Below are positions 46,116-55,130 of a DNA stretch of 64,000 nucleotides, one piece after another; the first letter of the stretch is position 1; each line of letters begins with the position of its first letter. A model generated the notes under the pieces. That model saw only the letters and a list, made by a program, of their open reading frames with translations, had not been told where the DNA came from and did not search any database. This DNA is from Mailhella sp. (GTDB lineage: Bacteria; Desulfobacterota; Desulfovibrionia; Desulfovibrionales; Desulfovibrionaceae): contig JAFQTU010000033.1 in assembly GCA_017408905.1 (NCBI GenBank), positions 1 to 64,000 of the forward strand. The letters run 5' to 3'. The translations under genes and the position numbers were made by a program.

Positions 46116-49100
46116 ATGGCTGAAATGCTCTACTTCGACAGGCAGGATCGAGAACTCCTGAAAATGATCAATAATATCATTGACAACGGGCCTTCTTCCG
46201 ATCTTGAGCACAAGATATTCAAAACCAGCCTCCATCCGCACGGCATACTCAACCTCACCACCACGCACGAGTATCGCATGGCGCAGGCTGTCATCAACCT
46301 TCTTGGCAGTCTGAACAAGGCCGGTTCCGCCGAAGACCGCCTTGCCGCCCTGCGCACCCTGCACGACGAAGTGCTCCACAGCGCCCAGACCACCTTCCGC
46401 TATAATACGGGCCGCGTCCTCATCCAGATCATGAAGTCCATCATCCGCTCGCGGCATGATGAATTCGCCCAGCTCAAGCTCATCCACAACTTCCGCAAGG
46501 CCGCTTCGGGCAATCCCCGCATCGTGCGCGAATTCCTCAACAAGCATCACCTCATCGAGATGCCCGAGGAGTGGAACCAGCTCACCATGGACCACCATGT
46601 CCACGACGCCAACACCAAGGGCCGCAAAAGCGCCACGCACCTCATCATGGATGCGTGGGTCAAGGGCATACGCCACCTTACCGTGGTCTATTACAACTAC
46701 GTGGAAATGGCCGCCGCGCGGGAGCTCATGCACGCCGCCGAGATCATGGGCCTTACGGTGCGCGTGGGCTTCGAACTGCGCGCCGCCTTCCGCGGCCGCT
46801 ACGTGAATTTCATCTGGACGCCGCGCGGCTTCTCCGACACGGAGGAATTCCTCGAGTTCCTCACCAAGCCCGCCCTTGAAGCCTTCTTTGCCGAAAGCCG
46901 CAAGGTCTCGCTCTGGGTGCAGAAGCATGTCATGTCCACGCTGGAACTATGGAACAGCAAGCACGCCCCGAAGCTTGCCGAAGAGTACGGCATCGACGTT
47001 CCCCCGCTCGATGCCGAAGCCTTCCGCGCCTTTGTGGGCAACGGCCAGCCCTCCCTCCTGCATCTGGCGGAATTCGCCCACAAGAGCATACTGCCGCACC
47101 TGCAGGCTAGGATACATCTTCTGGAAGGCGAATATGCCGAAAGCAGCAGTGAAGAAGACAAGGCCCGCCTTCAGGCGCTCATCGAAGGTACGGACGCCCT
47201 CACGCCTACCTTCATCCACGATACGTGGCTGAGCCCGGAATGCAACCCTGAACTGCCCTCGCCCGCCGTACCCTGCTCCGACGATGCCTGCGACGACCGC
47301 CCGGAACTGCTCCGCCTTTCCGTGACCCAGCTTCTGGAACGCCTGCACAGCATCCGAAGCGGCTACCGCATCACCCTCCAGCTTGCCGGGCTTACCGTGG
47401 AAGACGTGCTGGAGATAGTCTGGGACGGGCAGGGCATCGTCACGCACCTCGAGATCTTCAACGTCAAGGAATGGCACGACGGCAAGCTCGAACATATCAA
47501 GGAAATCAACGAATTGCAGGTGGCCATCAACCGGGGCGACGTCATGCACCTCAAGAGTATGCTGAGGGCCATGCTGGAAAGGCTGGACGGGGACGACCGA
47601 GAATCCGAAGAGCGCCGCGCCAAGATAAAGTACATCCTGCGCCATATCCCGGCCCTGCAGTCCCTGTACCGCTACGCGCCCCTGCACAGCCACTTCGGCA
47701 CAGATTCCACCAGCCACCTCGGCAACCGCTACGGCATGGGCCTTGCCGTGCCCGAAACCCTGCCCCGCACCGCCCGCAAGCGCCTTTCCGGCAACAAGTA
47801 CATCAGCCCGGTCACTCTGCCCCTGCGCGCCCGCCTCGCCTACAACGAGGAGTTCAAGGAACACGGCAAACCCTCTTCGTTCCGCGACTGGGTGCGCCAG
47901 ACCCTTGGCGTGATAACCTACGGCATGCGCCGCAAGCCGGAATGGACGCTCCTGTATGAAGACGTGCACGTTCAGGACGCGGGCAATATCATCACGATGG
48001 GCGGCATCACGGTAGCCCAGAGCAACGGCCTCGCCGCCGAGGAAGAGCAGGCCCCAAAACCGGCCGAGAAGCAGAAGCCCGGCAGGGCCTATCTGAACAC
48101 CACGGTCTCCAACATCCTCAAGGTCATGGTGGGCTTCATCCCCGCCCTGCTCACCTTCCTGAACACGCAGGAATGGTGGGTGCTGGCGTGGTTCGGTGCG
48201 CCCATCTGGTTCGGCATCACCGGCGTGCGCAACGTCATACAGTCGGTCATTGCGGGCGGCGGCATACGCAAGAATATGCTGTTGAGCTGGAAGAGCTTCG
48301 TGAGCTGGTCGCGCGTATGCGATTCGCTCATGTACACAGGCATATCGGTCATCCTTCTGGAAGGCCTGACCCGAAACCTGCTTCTGAGCAAGGTGCTGGG
48401 CCTTACGGTCGAGAACTATCCCCTGCTGGTCTTCTCCATCATCGCGCTGGCCAACGGTATCTACATCTCGTCGCACAACATCTACCGAGGTTTCCCCAAG
48501 ACAGCCGTCGTGGGCAATTTCTTCCGCAGTGTGCTGGCCATCCCCGTGGCTATGGTCTATAACAAGGCGCTGTACCTTGCGCTCCCGCTGGTCATCAGCA
48601 TGCCGCCGGAACAGATACTCATCCCGGCGGCGGCCATTGTCTCGAAGTTCGCGTCCGACACTGTGGCGGGCGTCATCGAATCCGTGGCCGACAGGCGCAA
48701 CAACTACCGCCTGCGCAAATGGGACTACAGGACGAAACTGCGCCATATGTTCGACTGCTTCACCCGCCTCGAACTGGCCTTCCCCGACAAGGATATGCTG
48801 GTTCTGCTTGCCCAGCCCCGCGAATTCGCCCGCCTTACGGAAAAAGACGCCAAGGCCCTGCAGGTGGAAAGCTTCATCACGGCGCTCGACCTCATGTACT
48901 TCTGGTACTACCAGCCCTGCGCCCAGCAGACGCTGCACGCTACCCTGCGTGAAATGACCCGCGAAGAACGCACCGTCCTCGCCCGCTTCCAGAGCATACT
49001 GCTGAACGTGCAGGAAGTCTGCCAGCTCTTCGTGGACGGCATGCTGGGGGCCAACTTCTCCCGGGCGCTGTCCTTCTACCTTGACAACCACGAAGACTAC

Positions 49101-49154
49101 ATCAACACCATCGCCGGGCACTGTTCCCGCTTCGATGAGAAGAAACACGGATAA
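46116..49154 (+). CDS. Large membrane protein with a PHP-like N-terminal domain, function unknown
   Basis: 1012 residues from ATG 46116 (AGGTG 6 bases before); a GTG 9 bases upstream has no ribosome site. Around residues 158-225, MDHHVHDANTKG followed by GIRHLTVVYYNYVEMAAARE and GLTVRVGFEL resembles a PHP metal-hydrolase domain (D-x-H-x-H...G-x-x-x-x-x-TDH...GxE), but the TDH segment reads VYYNY, so the active site looks incomplete. The middle is helical and charged. Residues about 665-860 hold some six membrane helices, and the last 150 residues are cytoplasmic and helical. I do not recognise the whole protein. It has its own promoter and terminator. Confidence 0.85.
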   Translation: MAEMLYFDRQDRELLKMINNIIDNGPSSDLEHKIFKTSLHPHGILNLTTTHEYRMAQAVINLLGSLNKAGSAEDRLAALRTLHDEVLHSAQTTFRYNTGRVLIQIMKSIIRSRHDEFAQLKLIHNFRKAASGNPRIVREFLNKHHLIEMPEEWNQLTMDHHVHDANTKGRKSATHLIMDAWVKGIRHLTVVYYNYVEMAAARELMHAAEIMGLTVRVGFELRAAFRGRYVNFIWTPRGFSDTEEFLEFLTKPALEAFFAESRKVSLWVQKHVMSTLELWNSKHAPKLAEEYGIDVPPLDAEAFRAFVGNGQPSLLHLAEFAHKSILPHLQARIHLLEGEYAESSSEEDKARLQALIEGTDALTPTFIHDTWLSPECNPELPSPAVPCSDDACDDRPELLRLSVTQLLERLHSIRSGYRITLQLAGLTVEDVLEIVWDGQGIVTHLEIFNVKEWHDGKLEHIKEINELQVAINRGDVMHLKSMLRAMLERLDGDDRESEERRAKIKYILRHIPALQSLYRYAPLHSHFGTDSTSHLGNRYGMGLAVPETLPRTARKRLSGNKYISPVTLPLRARLAYNEEFKEHGKPSSFRDWVRQTLGVITYGMRRKPEWTLLYEDVHVQDAGNIITMGGITVAQSNGLAAEEEQAPKPAEKQKPGRAYLNTTVSNILKVMVGFIPALLTFLNTQEWWVLAWFGAPIWFGITGVRNVIQSVIAGGGIRKNMLLSWKSFVSWSRVCDSLMYTGISVILLEGLTRNLLLSKVLGLTVENYPLLVFSIIALANGIYISSHNIYRGFPKTAVVGNFFRSVLAIPVAMVYNKALYLALPLVISMPPEQILIPAAAIVSKFASDTVAGVIESVADRRNNYRLRKWDYRTKLRHMFDCFTRLELAFPDKDMLVLLAQPREFARLTEKDAKALQVESFITALDLMYFWYYQPCAQQTLHATLREMTREERTVLARFQSILLNVQEVCQLFVDGMLGANFSRALSFYLDNHEDYINTIAGHCSRFDEKKHG

Positions 49155-49171
49155 CCCCGCCAAAGAGCAGA

Positions 49172-49211
49172 CAAAAAGGGCTTCCTGATACCTGTCAGGA
49201 AGCCCTTTTGT
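49172..49211. terminator. Bidirectional terminator between convergent genes
   Basis: AAAAAGGGCTTCCTG pairs perfectly with CAGGAAGCCCTTTT around an ATACCTGT loop, with A-run and T-run on either side. Confidence 0.92.
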
Positions 49212-49287
49212 CTGGGGTAAAATGAACGGGGAAAGCCCCACGAACGCTACGGCAATTGCGCTCCCGGCACAGAGCGCCGGAAGCCCG

Positions 49288-50892
49288 CTACGCCTCGTAA
49301 ACCCTGCGCCCGCCGCAGTACGTCGCGCAGACCTTGATGTCGCGTATGCTCATGGGGTCGCTTTCCTCGATGCACCTGTCCAGCACGACAAAGTCGGCAA
49401 ATCCGCCGGGGGACAGCCTGCCGAGGAGCCCTTCCCCGCCACAGCAAAGCGCCGCATAGCGGGTATAGGCAAGAACGGCTTCGTGGGCGCTGATGCGCTG
49501 TTCCGGCCCAAGGACCTCGCCGCCAGAGGTGACGCGGTTGACTGCGGCAGACATGCTTTCCAGAGCCGAAGGGGGCAAGACGGGCGTATCCACATGCAGG
49601 GAAAACGGCATCCCCAGCGCCACGGCAGAACCGCAGGGGTCGATACGGGCGGCCCGCTCCGGGCCGAGGAACAGGTTCTTATGCCTGTCGCCCCAGACTT
49701 CCACATGGCGGGCGAAAAACGTGGGGATGACGCCGCAGGCCTTCATGCGGCGCAGGTGCTCTTCCGTCACGGTCTGCGCATGGACGACCATGTGGGGCGG
49801 CCTGTGCCCGGGGTATCGCTCCACAGCCTTTTCAAAGGCACGGACAACGACCTCGGCCGCGCGGTCGCCATTGGTATGGATGGCCACCTGAATATTTTTC
49901 GCATGGTAGCGCATCACCTGTTCGCTCAGCTCCTCGGGCGTACAGAGCATACAGCCGAACTCGCCCGGGCGCGTATGATAGCCTTCCTCAAGCGCCGCCG
50001 TGAAGCCCTGAATGGAGCCGTCGATAAAGAGCTTGACCCCGCCGAAACGCAGCCAGTCGGAACCGAGGTCGCGCATCCCCGCTTCCAAAACCTTGTCCAT
50101 CTCGGCAGGAAGGAGCTGGAGACAGCCGCGGATAGCCATCTGGCCGCGCCGCGTCAGCTCCATATAGGCCTGCATGAATTCGCGCGGGCCGCCAGCCGCC
50201 CCCACGCCGCCGTCTATGAACGTGGTGAAGCCCTTGGAGGCATAGCAGTGCATGGCCTGCCGCATATGTTCCATGACCTGTTCCGGCGAAGGCTGGGGCA
50301 GGCTTTCGATGGCCTTGAAAAAGGCGTTTTCAAGAAGCAGGCCGGTGGGTATGCCGCTGGCATCCAGCACCACTTCTCCGCTGGGGATGTCCGCCTTGCC
50401 GTCGAAGCCCAGCAGTTCAAGGGCGCGGCTGTTGAAGCTTCCCATGTGCAGGGAGGTGTGGGCGACCATGACGGGCCTGTGGGTACTGACGGAATCCAGA
50501 TCCTCGCGGGTGAGATGCCGCGTATCGGGAAGGCCGGTATCGTCGTAGCCATAGCCCAGTATCCAGCCTTCGGGGTTCTTCCCGGCCCAGGCCCGCAGGG
50601 CTTCGAGCACGCCTGCGATACTGCCGCAGGCCGTGCCGCACAGCGCCCAGTTCACCATATTGCTGAACAGGGAAAGGTGGCTGTGCGTGTCGATGAAGCC
50701 GGGGTACACCACCGCGCCGCCCAGATCGACAAGCTCATGCGCGGCGCTCCCTATGCTGGCCAGCACCTCTTCGCGGCTGCCAAGGCACTCGATACGCCCG
50801 CCCATCACGCACAGGCATTCGACCTCGGGCCTGTTCCCATCAAGTGTGATGAAACGCGCCCCGGCGTAGATGGTTCTTTTCTCTTCAAGCAT
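49288..50892 (-). CDS. Amidohydrolase, YtcJ-like (amidohydrolase family 3)
   Basis: 534 residues, normal for the family. The metal-binding HxH is in FIDTHSHLSLF (near 70); other family segments are GWILGYGYDD, GGVKLFIDGSIQG (the Lys-bearing strand), IHTNGDRAAE, VVHAQTVTEE and, near the C-terminus, GRLSPGGFADFVVLDR. Such enzymes hydrolyse amides or formamides; the substrate is unknown. No signal peptide, so cytosolic. It stands alone between a terminator and the spacer at 50893. Confidence 0.9.
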   Translation of the reverse strand: MLEEKRTIYAGARFITLDGNRPEVECLCVMGGRIECLGSREEVLASIGSAAHELVDLGGAVVYPGFIDTHSHLSLFSNMVNWALCGTACGSIAGVLEALRAWAGKNPEGWILGYGYDDTGLPDTRHLTREDLDSVSTHRPVMVAHTSLHMGSFNSRALELLGFDGKADIPSGEVVLDASGIPTGLLLENAFFKAIESLPQPSPEQVMEHMRQAMHCYASKGFTTFIDGGVGAAGGPREFMQAYMELTRRGQMAIRGCLQLLPAEMDKVLEAGMRDLGSDWLRFGGVKLFIDGSIQGFTAALEEGYHTRPGEFGCMLCTPEELSEQVMRYHAKNIQVAIHTNGDRAAEVVVRAFEKAVERYPGHRPPHMVVHAQTVTEEHLRRMKACGVIPTFFARHVEVWGDRHKNLFLGPERAARIDPCGSAVALGMPFSLHVDTPVLPPSALESMSAAVNRVTSGGEVLGPEQRISAHEAVLAYTRYAALCCGGEGLLGRLSPGGFADFVVLDRCIEESDPMSIRDIKVCATYCGGRRVYEA

Positions 50893-51197
50893 GAGCCCTT
50901 GCTCCTTAAAACTCGGCGCACAAGGCCGCTCTGCCGCCAGCTTGGCTGGAAACGAAGGCAGGAAACAGCCCGGCGCTGACAGAAAACCCCACCTGCGGAA
51001 AAGGCCCGCTGGAATAGGATGGGCGGAGTTTTCTTATAACGAGAGTAGCTACAAATAGGCCCGCTTGTCAAAAATATTTTTGGGGGCTTCCCCGTCCGCC
51101 AAGCCCCTTGCCTTCCGCTCCATACGCACGGCAGCGGCGCAGGCCCTTCAGGGAAAGGCCAGAAAAAGCGTGAAGAAGCCGACTTCCCTGCTCCAAA
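50893..51197. other. Spacer without a gene
   Basis: I see no coding sequence. An AT-rich stretch (about 51030-51085) has TTGACA on the minus strand at 51067-51072, a candidate -35 for the amidohydrolase, but no well-spaced -10. Confidence 0.5.
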
Positions 51198-51240
51198 CAG
51201 ACAGAAGTCCGCGTACGGCGACACGGACTTCTGTTTCTCT
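51198..51240 (-). terminator. Terminator of the molybdopterin oxidoreductase operon
   Basis: On the minus strand AGAAGTCCG pairs with CGGACTTCT around a 13-base spacer and is followed by GTCTGTTTGG. Longer flanking complementarity (ACAGA/TCTGT) extends the stem. Confidence 0.7.
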
Positions 51241-51274
51241 GTCTGGGGGGGGATATCGCAGGGCAGGCGGGGCG

Positions 51275-51994
51275 TCAGTCTGCCGCGCCGTCCTGCCTGT
51301 CGAGGCCGAGCTTCCTGTACCACAGCGGGTTATGCACCTTGGCGAAAGCCTTGGGCACGAAGCCCGTGAACATGGAGCGCAGGGCCGGGCCTTCGCCGGG
51401 CGCAAGGGCCGCCATGTAGATGTGGATGGGCAGGACTATGGCCATGAGCCCGGCACAGAGGAAATGCACGAACAGGCACCATTGCAGGAGCTCTTCCGTA
51501 CCAGCGTCGCCCGCCATGTGCACCATGAGTATGCCCGTGACCGCAAGGCCGAGGCTGGAAAGCACGGCGGCCACGGCGGCCAGCTTCTGCCCGGCATTGT
51601 AGAAGCTCTGGGCCGGGAGTTCGGTCTCCATGCCCATCTTGCGCATGGCCTTTTCACCGATGGTCAGGCGCAGGCCCTTGCGCATGCACCACACCATGTC
51701 GGAAGCGGGATGCAGGTCGGTGATTTCCTTGAGGAAGGGAAGAGCCTCCCCCTTGAAGCGGAACAGCAGATAGACGGTGTAGAGCATCACCCACACGCCG
51801 CCCACGATGACGTGCGCGTTGAGCAGGCGGTACGGGCCGCCCACAAGGCCGTTCCAGAAGTCCACCCAGCCCTGACTGACGGGCTGCATATACGGATTGT
51901 CGAGAAGGGCGAAGCCGGTGAACAGCAGGAAGAGCCAGCACAGGGCGTTGCTCCAGTGCATGAAGATAGCGGAGCGGGAATGGCGGCGTATCAT
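51275..51994 (-). CDS. Cytochrome b subunit, FdnI/PhsC-like
   Basis: 239 residues with four membrane helices. The first His sits in AIFMHWSNALCWLFLLFTGF, and further helix His residues in NAHVIVGGVWVML and FVHFLCAGLMAIVLPIHIYM would bind two b haems. QSFYNAGQKLAAVAAVLSSL matches the formate dehydrogenase-N gamma family. It passes electrons between the quinone pool and the Fe-S subunit. It starts in a 4-base overlap with the Fe-S gene; GGAGG lies 6 bases before the ATG. Confidence 0.88.
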   Translation of the reverse strand: MIRRHSRSAIFMHWSNALCWLFLLFTGFALLDNPYMQPVSQGWVDFWNGLVGGPYRLLNAHVIVGGVWVMLYTVYLLFRFKGEALPFLKEITDLHPASDMVWCMRKGLRLTIGEKAMRKMGMETELPAQSFYNAGQKLAAVAAVLSSLGLAVTGILMVHMAGDAGTEELLQWCLFVHFLCAGLMAIVLPIHIYMAALAPGEGPALRSMFTGFVPKAFAKVHNPLWYRKLGLDRQDGAAD

Positions 51995-52731
51995 GCGTTG
52001 CCTCCTTTGTCCTGATGCTCGTCGGTATGGCCGTGCTCACGGTCGGAAGGCAGGACGAGCTGCTTGAAGAACACGCCGATGACGCCGGCAAGGGCCGCTC
52101 CGGCCGTCCACTTCACGCCGGTGGACGCGTATTCCATAAGCTTGATAGGCGTGGGACTGTCCACCGCCTGCGGCCAGTCCGTAGGCGTGGTGGCGTCCAG
52201 ATAGGTGAGCGTGGGCCGGGTGTCGCAGTCCTTGGCGGCCACATAGACCTTCTTGCGGGAAGCGAGGATCTTCGCCACGTCGCTGTCCGGGTCGTCGGCA
52301 TCGCCGAACACACGGCAGTGCGTGGTACACACGGCCACGCAGGCCGGGATCTGGCCGGGGGCGGAGTGTTCGCGGCAGTAGTCGCATTTATCCGCCGTGC
52401 CGGTAACGTCGTTCTTGAAGCGCGCGCCGTAGGGGCAGGCCTTGATGCAGGAACCGCAGCCGATACAGCGGTCCTTGTCCACTTCCACTGCCCCGTCCGG
52501 GCCTTTGTAGGTAGCGCCGGTGGGGCAGGCGAACACGCATACGGGGTGGTCGCAGTGCATGCACGCCCCGGGCTGGACGCTCACGCCGCTCTTGCGGCTT
52601 TCGTCGTCGATCTCCCTCACCCAGTTGCGGCTTTTGCCGCCCGGTACCTTGTTCCTCTGCTGGCAGGCCACGATGCAGGCCTTGCAGTTGATGCATCTGC
52701 CGGAATCTATCGCCATAACATAGCGGGACAC
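51991..52731 (-). CDS. Four-cluster ferredoxin-type electron transfer subunit with membrane anchor
   Basis: 246 residues from a GTG start at 52731, chosen because GGAGG lies 5 bases before it and because it gives the usual MSRYVMAIDSGRC N-terminus. Four 4Fe-4S sites are visible: CINCKACIVAC, CMHCDHPVCVFAC, CIGCGSCIKAC and CDYC...C...C, as in PsrB/PhsB/FdnH. A single C-terminal membrane helix (about 205-225, TAGAALAGVIGVFFK) resembles FdnH and HybA and would anchor it. It bridges the molybdopterin subunit and the cytochrome b. Confidence 0.93.
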   Translation of the reverse strand: MSRYVMAIDSGRCINCKACIVACQQRNKVPGGKSRNWVREIDDESRKSGVSVQPGACMHCDHPVCVFACPTGATYKGPDGAVEVDKDRCIGCGSCIKACPYGARFKNDVTGTADKCDYCREHSAPGQIPACVAVCTTHCRVFGDADDPDSDVAKILASRKKVYVAAKDCDTRPTLTYLDATTPTDWPQAVDSPTPIKLMEYASTGVKWTAGAALAGVIGVFFKQLVLPSDREHGHTDEHQDKGGNA

Positions 52732-52787
52732 GAGAACCTCCAGAGAAATTGCTTGCTTGGATGCGCCTTCCGTCAGGCGGAGGCGGC

Positions 52788-54947
52788 TCAGGCCTTGACC
52801 AGCCTGCATCCCACGCCGTTGTGCTGGCAGGAGATGCGGTCCCAGCTATTGGGCACGATGCTGTTCACGGGCTCGCTGCGATTGGCGTCGAGCGGGGTAT
52901 CGGGGCAGAAATGCGAGGGCGTGAACACCGTGCCGGGAAGCACGCGGCTGGTGACTTCCGCCACGGCTTCCAGCCTTCCGGTCGGCGTTTCGAGGAAAAC
53001 GCGGTCGCCGTCCTTCACGCCGCACTGCTTCGCGGTCTCGGGGTGCACGCTCACCACGCGGCCGCGCGAGAACTGGGCCAGAGAAGGCGCGTAGTTGGTG
53101 AGCGTGTGCTGCCAGTGCCACACCACCTTGCCCTGCGTGAAGACGAGCGGGAATTCCGGCTTCGAGCCCTTGGCGTAGGGGCTGCCCTTGGGAGGCGTCC
53201 ATGTGATGCGGCCGAAAACGCGGTCCTTCACCACCATAGTACCGTCGGCCGTGCCCAGCTTTCCTTCGCGGAAGGTACAGCCGAGCAGTTCCGGGCCGTT
53301 CTCTTCGTAGATGGGCCACACGAGGCCGTCAGGCGAGGCCGCCACGCGCTTGCGGGAAAGGCCCTTCCACGAGGGCACTATCTCGCAGAACTTGTCGTAC
53401 ATGGCTTCCGGGCTGTCGAAGTAGGGGTACTTCTCGCCGAAGAGCGCCTTGCCCACGTCGCCGTAGAATTTCCATGCAGGTACGCAGGAGCCGGGGGCTT
53501 CCACTATCTTGTCGCGCCACACCGCTTCCTTCTCGTTGCCGTAGCCCGAGCCGGAGCTTTCCGGGCCGAAGGTCATGGGCACGAAAAGGTGCGAGACCTC
53601 GGCTTCCGGCGTCATGAAGAAGCCGCAGTGCACCACGAAGGGCACTTTCTGGATGGACTTGCGAACGCCGTTGGCATCGGGGTAGCGGCGGTAGGAGGAG
53701 TTGAGGAAAAGGATGTCGAGGCGCTTCTTGTCCATGGCAAGGCGCAGGCGGCGGAAGTTCATCTTGGCGGCCTTCACATGGCCTGCCATGGCTTCCACGA
53801 ATTCATGTTCGCCGCCGGGCTTGCCGCTGTGCATGGTGAGCACGCCGCGCCCTTCGCCTATCATGTTGCCGGTGATGCCCTGAAGCAGGATGATGCCGCG
53901 CACCGTGGGGATGCCGTTGGTGTAGCGGCACACCGAACCGCCGAACCACACGATGGTGCGGTCGCTGGCGGCGATGGCGCGGGCGAAGCCTTCCAGCTCC
54001 GCAGGGGCGATGCCGGTGAGCTCCTGCACCTTTTCGGGCGTGTAGGCAGAAGCGTCTTCGCGCAGAAGGTCGAGTTCAGGCACGAGCTCGCGGGCCTTTT
54101 CCTCGTCGAGGAGCTGGTTCTCAAGCAGGAAGCGGATGACGCCGAGCACGAGGGCGCCGTCGGTGCCGGGCTTGGGGCGGAGCTGGATATCGGCCCAGTC
54201 GCTGGTGCGGGTGCGGCGCGGATCGACATAGAGTATCTTCGCGCCCTTTTCCTTCGCCATGGGGAGCCAGCGGGAATAGGCGGGGTAGAGCTCGCAGAGG
54301 TTGGCGCCCCAGAGCAGGATGACCTTGGCCTTGGTGAGCTGGTCCACCGTGGTGGTGGGATTGCTCGTGCCGGACATGAGGTTCAGCATATTGGCGGCGG
54401 TGCTCACGCAGGTCTCGCCCGGGGGCATGGTGTGCACACAGCCTGCCATTCCAAGGGTGATGAGCGCGGCCATTTCGCTTTCGCGGCAGTCCCAGAGGGG
54501 CATGAGCATACCCATGCGGTCGCCTGCCTTTTCACCGTGCTTGTCCAGCGTTTCGCGCATCTTCTGCGCGGTGAGGGCCACGGCCTCGGCGTAGCTGATG
54601 CGCTTCCACGAACCATCGGCCTGCTTGAGCATGGGCTCGGTGAGGCGGTGCGGGCTGTCCATGAGTTCCACGATGGAAAGGCCCTTGGGGCACATGGAGC
54701 CGCCGGTCCAGCGGTTGCCCTTGTCGCCGATGATCTGCTGTATCTTCCCGCCGCGCACTTCGGCGTGGTAGGTGCAGCGCACCTGGCAGAAGGGGCAGTA
54801 GCCCTTCACGTAAGTGGCGGGGCCAAGGTCGGGCCCGGGCTTCTGCCCCATAGCCTGCGCCTTGCCGGGCAGGGATGCGGCCGCGCCGCCGACTGCGAGG
54901 GCGGCACTGAGTTTGAGGAAATTTCTACGGGAATAGCTGTCGGGCAT
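52788..54947 (-). CDS. TAT-exported molybdopterin oxidoreductase, catalytic subunit (Psr/Phs-like)
   Basis: 719 residues from ATG 54947, giving the twin-arginine leader SYSRRNFLKLSAALAVGG; upstream sequence in frame lacks a ribosome site. The 4Fe-4S site is CPFCQVRC...CPKG (near 50-85). GETCVSTAANM (near 180) probably carries the molybdenum-ligating Cys, as in polysulfide/thiosulfate reductases, so it is not a selenocysteine formate dehydrogenase. The C-terminal dinucleotide-binding domain (FTQGKVVWHWQHTLTN) is complete. Substrate could be thiosulfate, polysulfide, tetrathionate or another oxyanion. First gene of the three-gene operon; periplasmic. Confidence 0.9.
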   Translation of the reverse strand: MPDSYSRRNFLKLSAALAVGGAAASLPGKAQAMGQKPGPDLGPATYVKGYCPFCQVRCTYHAEVRGGKIQQIIGDKGNRWTGGSMCPKGLSIVELMDSPHRLTEPMLKQADGSWKRISYAEAVALTAQKMRETLDKHGEKAGDRMGMLMPLWDCRESEMAALITLGMAGCVHTMPPGETCVSTAANMLNLMSGTSNPTTTVDQLTKAKVILLWGANLCELYPAYSRWLPMAKEKGAKILYVDPRRTRTSDWADIQLRPKPGTDGALVLGVIRFLLENQLLDEEKARELVPELDLLREDASAYTPEKVQELTGIAPAELEGFARAIAASDRTIVWFGGSVCRYTNGIPTVRGIILLQGITGNMIGEGRGVLTMHSGKPGGEHEFVEAMAGHVKAAKMNFRRLRLAMDKKRLDILFLNSSYRRYPDANGVRKSIQKVPFVVHCGFFMTPEAEVSHLFVPMTFGPESSGSGYGNEKEAVWRDKIVEAPGSCVPAWKFYGDVGKALFGEKYPYFDSPEAMYDKFCEIVPSWKGLSRKRVAASPDGLVWPIYEENGPELLGCTFREGKLGTADGTMVVKDRVFGRITWTPPKGSPYAKGSKPEFPLVFTQGKVVWHWQHTLTNYAPSLAQFSRGRVVSVHPETAKQCGVKDGDRVFLETPTGRLEAVAEVTSRVLPGTVFTPSHFCPDTPLDANRSEPVNSIVPNSWDRISCQHNGVGCRLVKA

Positions 54948-55086
54948 GGCGTACCTGCCTTTGGGCCGGAGCGTGGCCTTGTTGGGAAAAGGGCTTTCGC
55001 CTGGAACGTGCATGAAAGGGAAAGCCGGAACGCTCCGGCTTTCTGCCGAACCAGCCACGCGGGGTGGGAAGCTCGGCGGGGAAGGA

Positions 55087-55121
55087 TAAAAAAGGCACGG
55101 AGCCCGCAGAAGCCCCGTGCC
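55087..55121 (-). terminator. Terminator after the TGA-containing gene
   Basis: On the minus strand GGCACGG pairs with CCGTGCC around a GC-rich loop and is followed by TTTTTT. Confidence 0.85.
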
Positions 55122-55130
55122 AGATCGATG

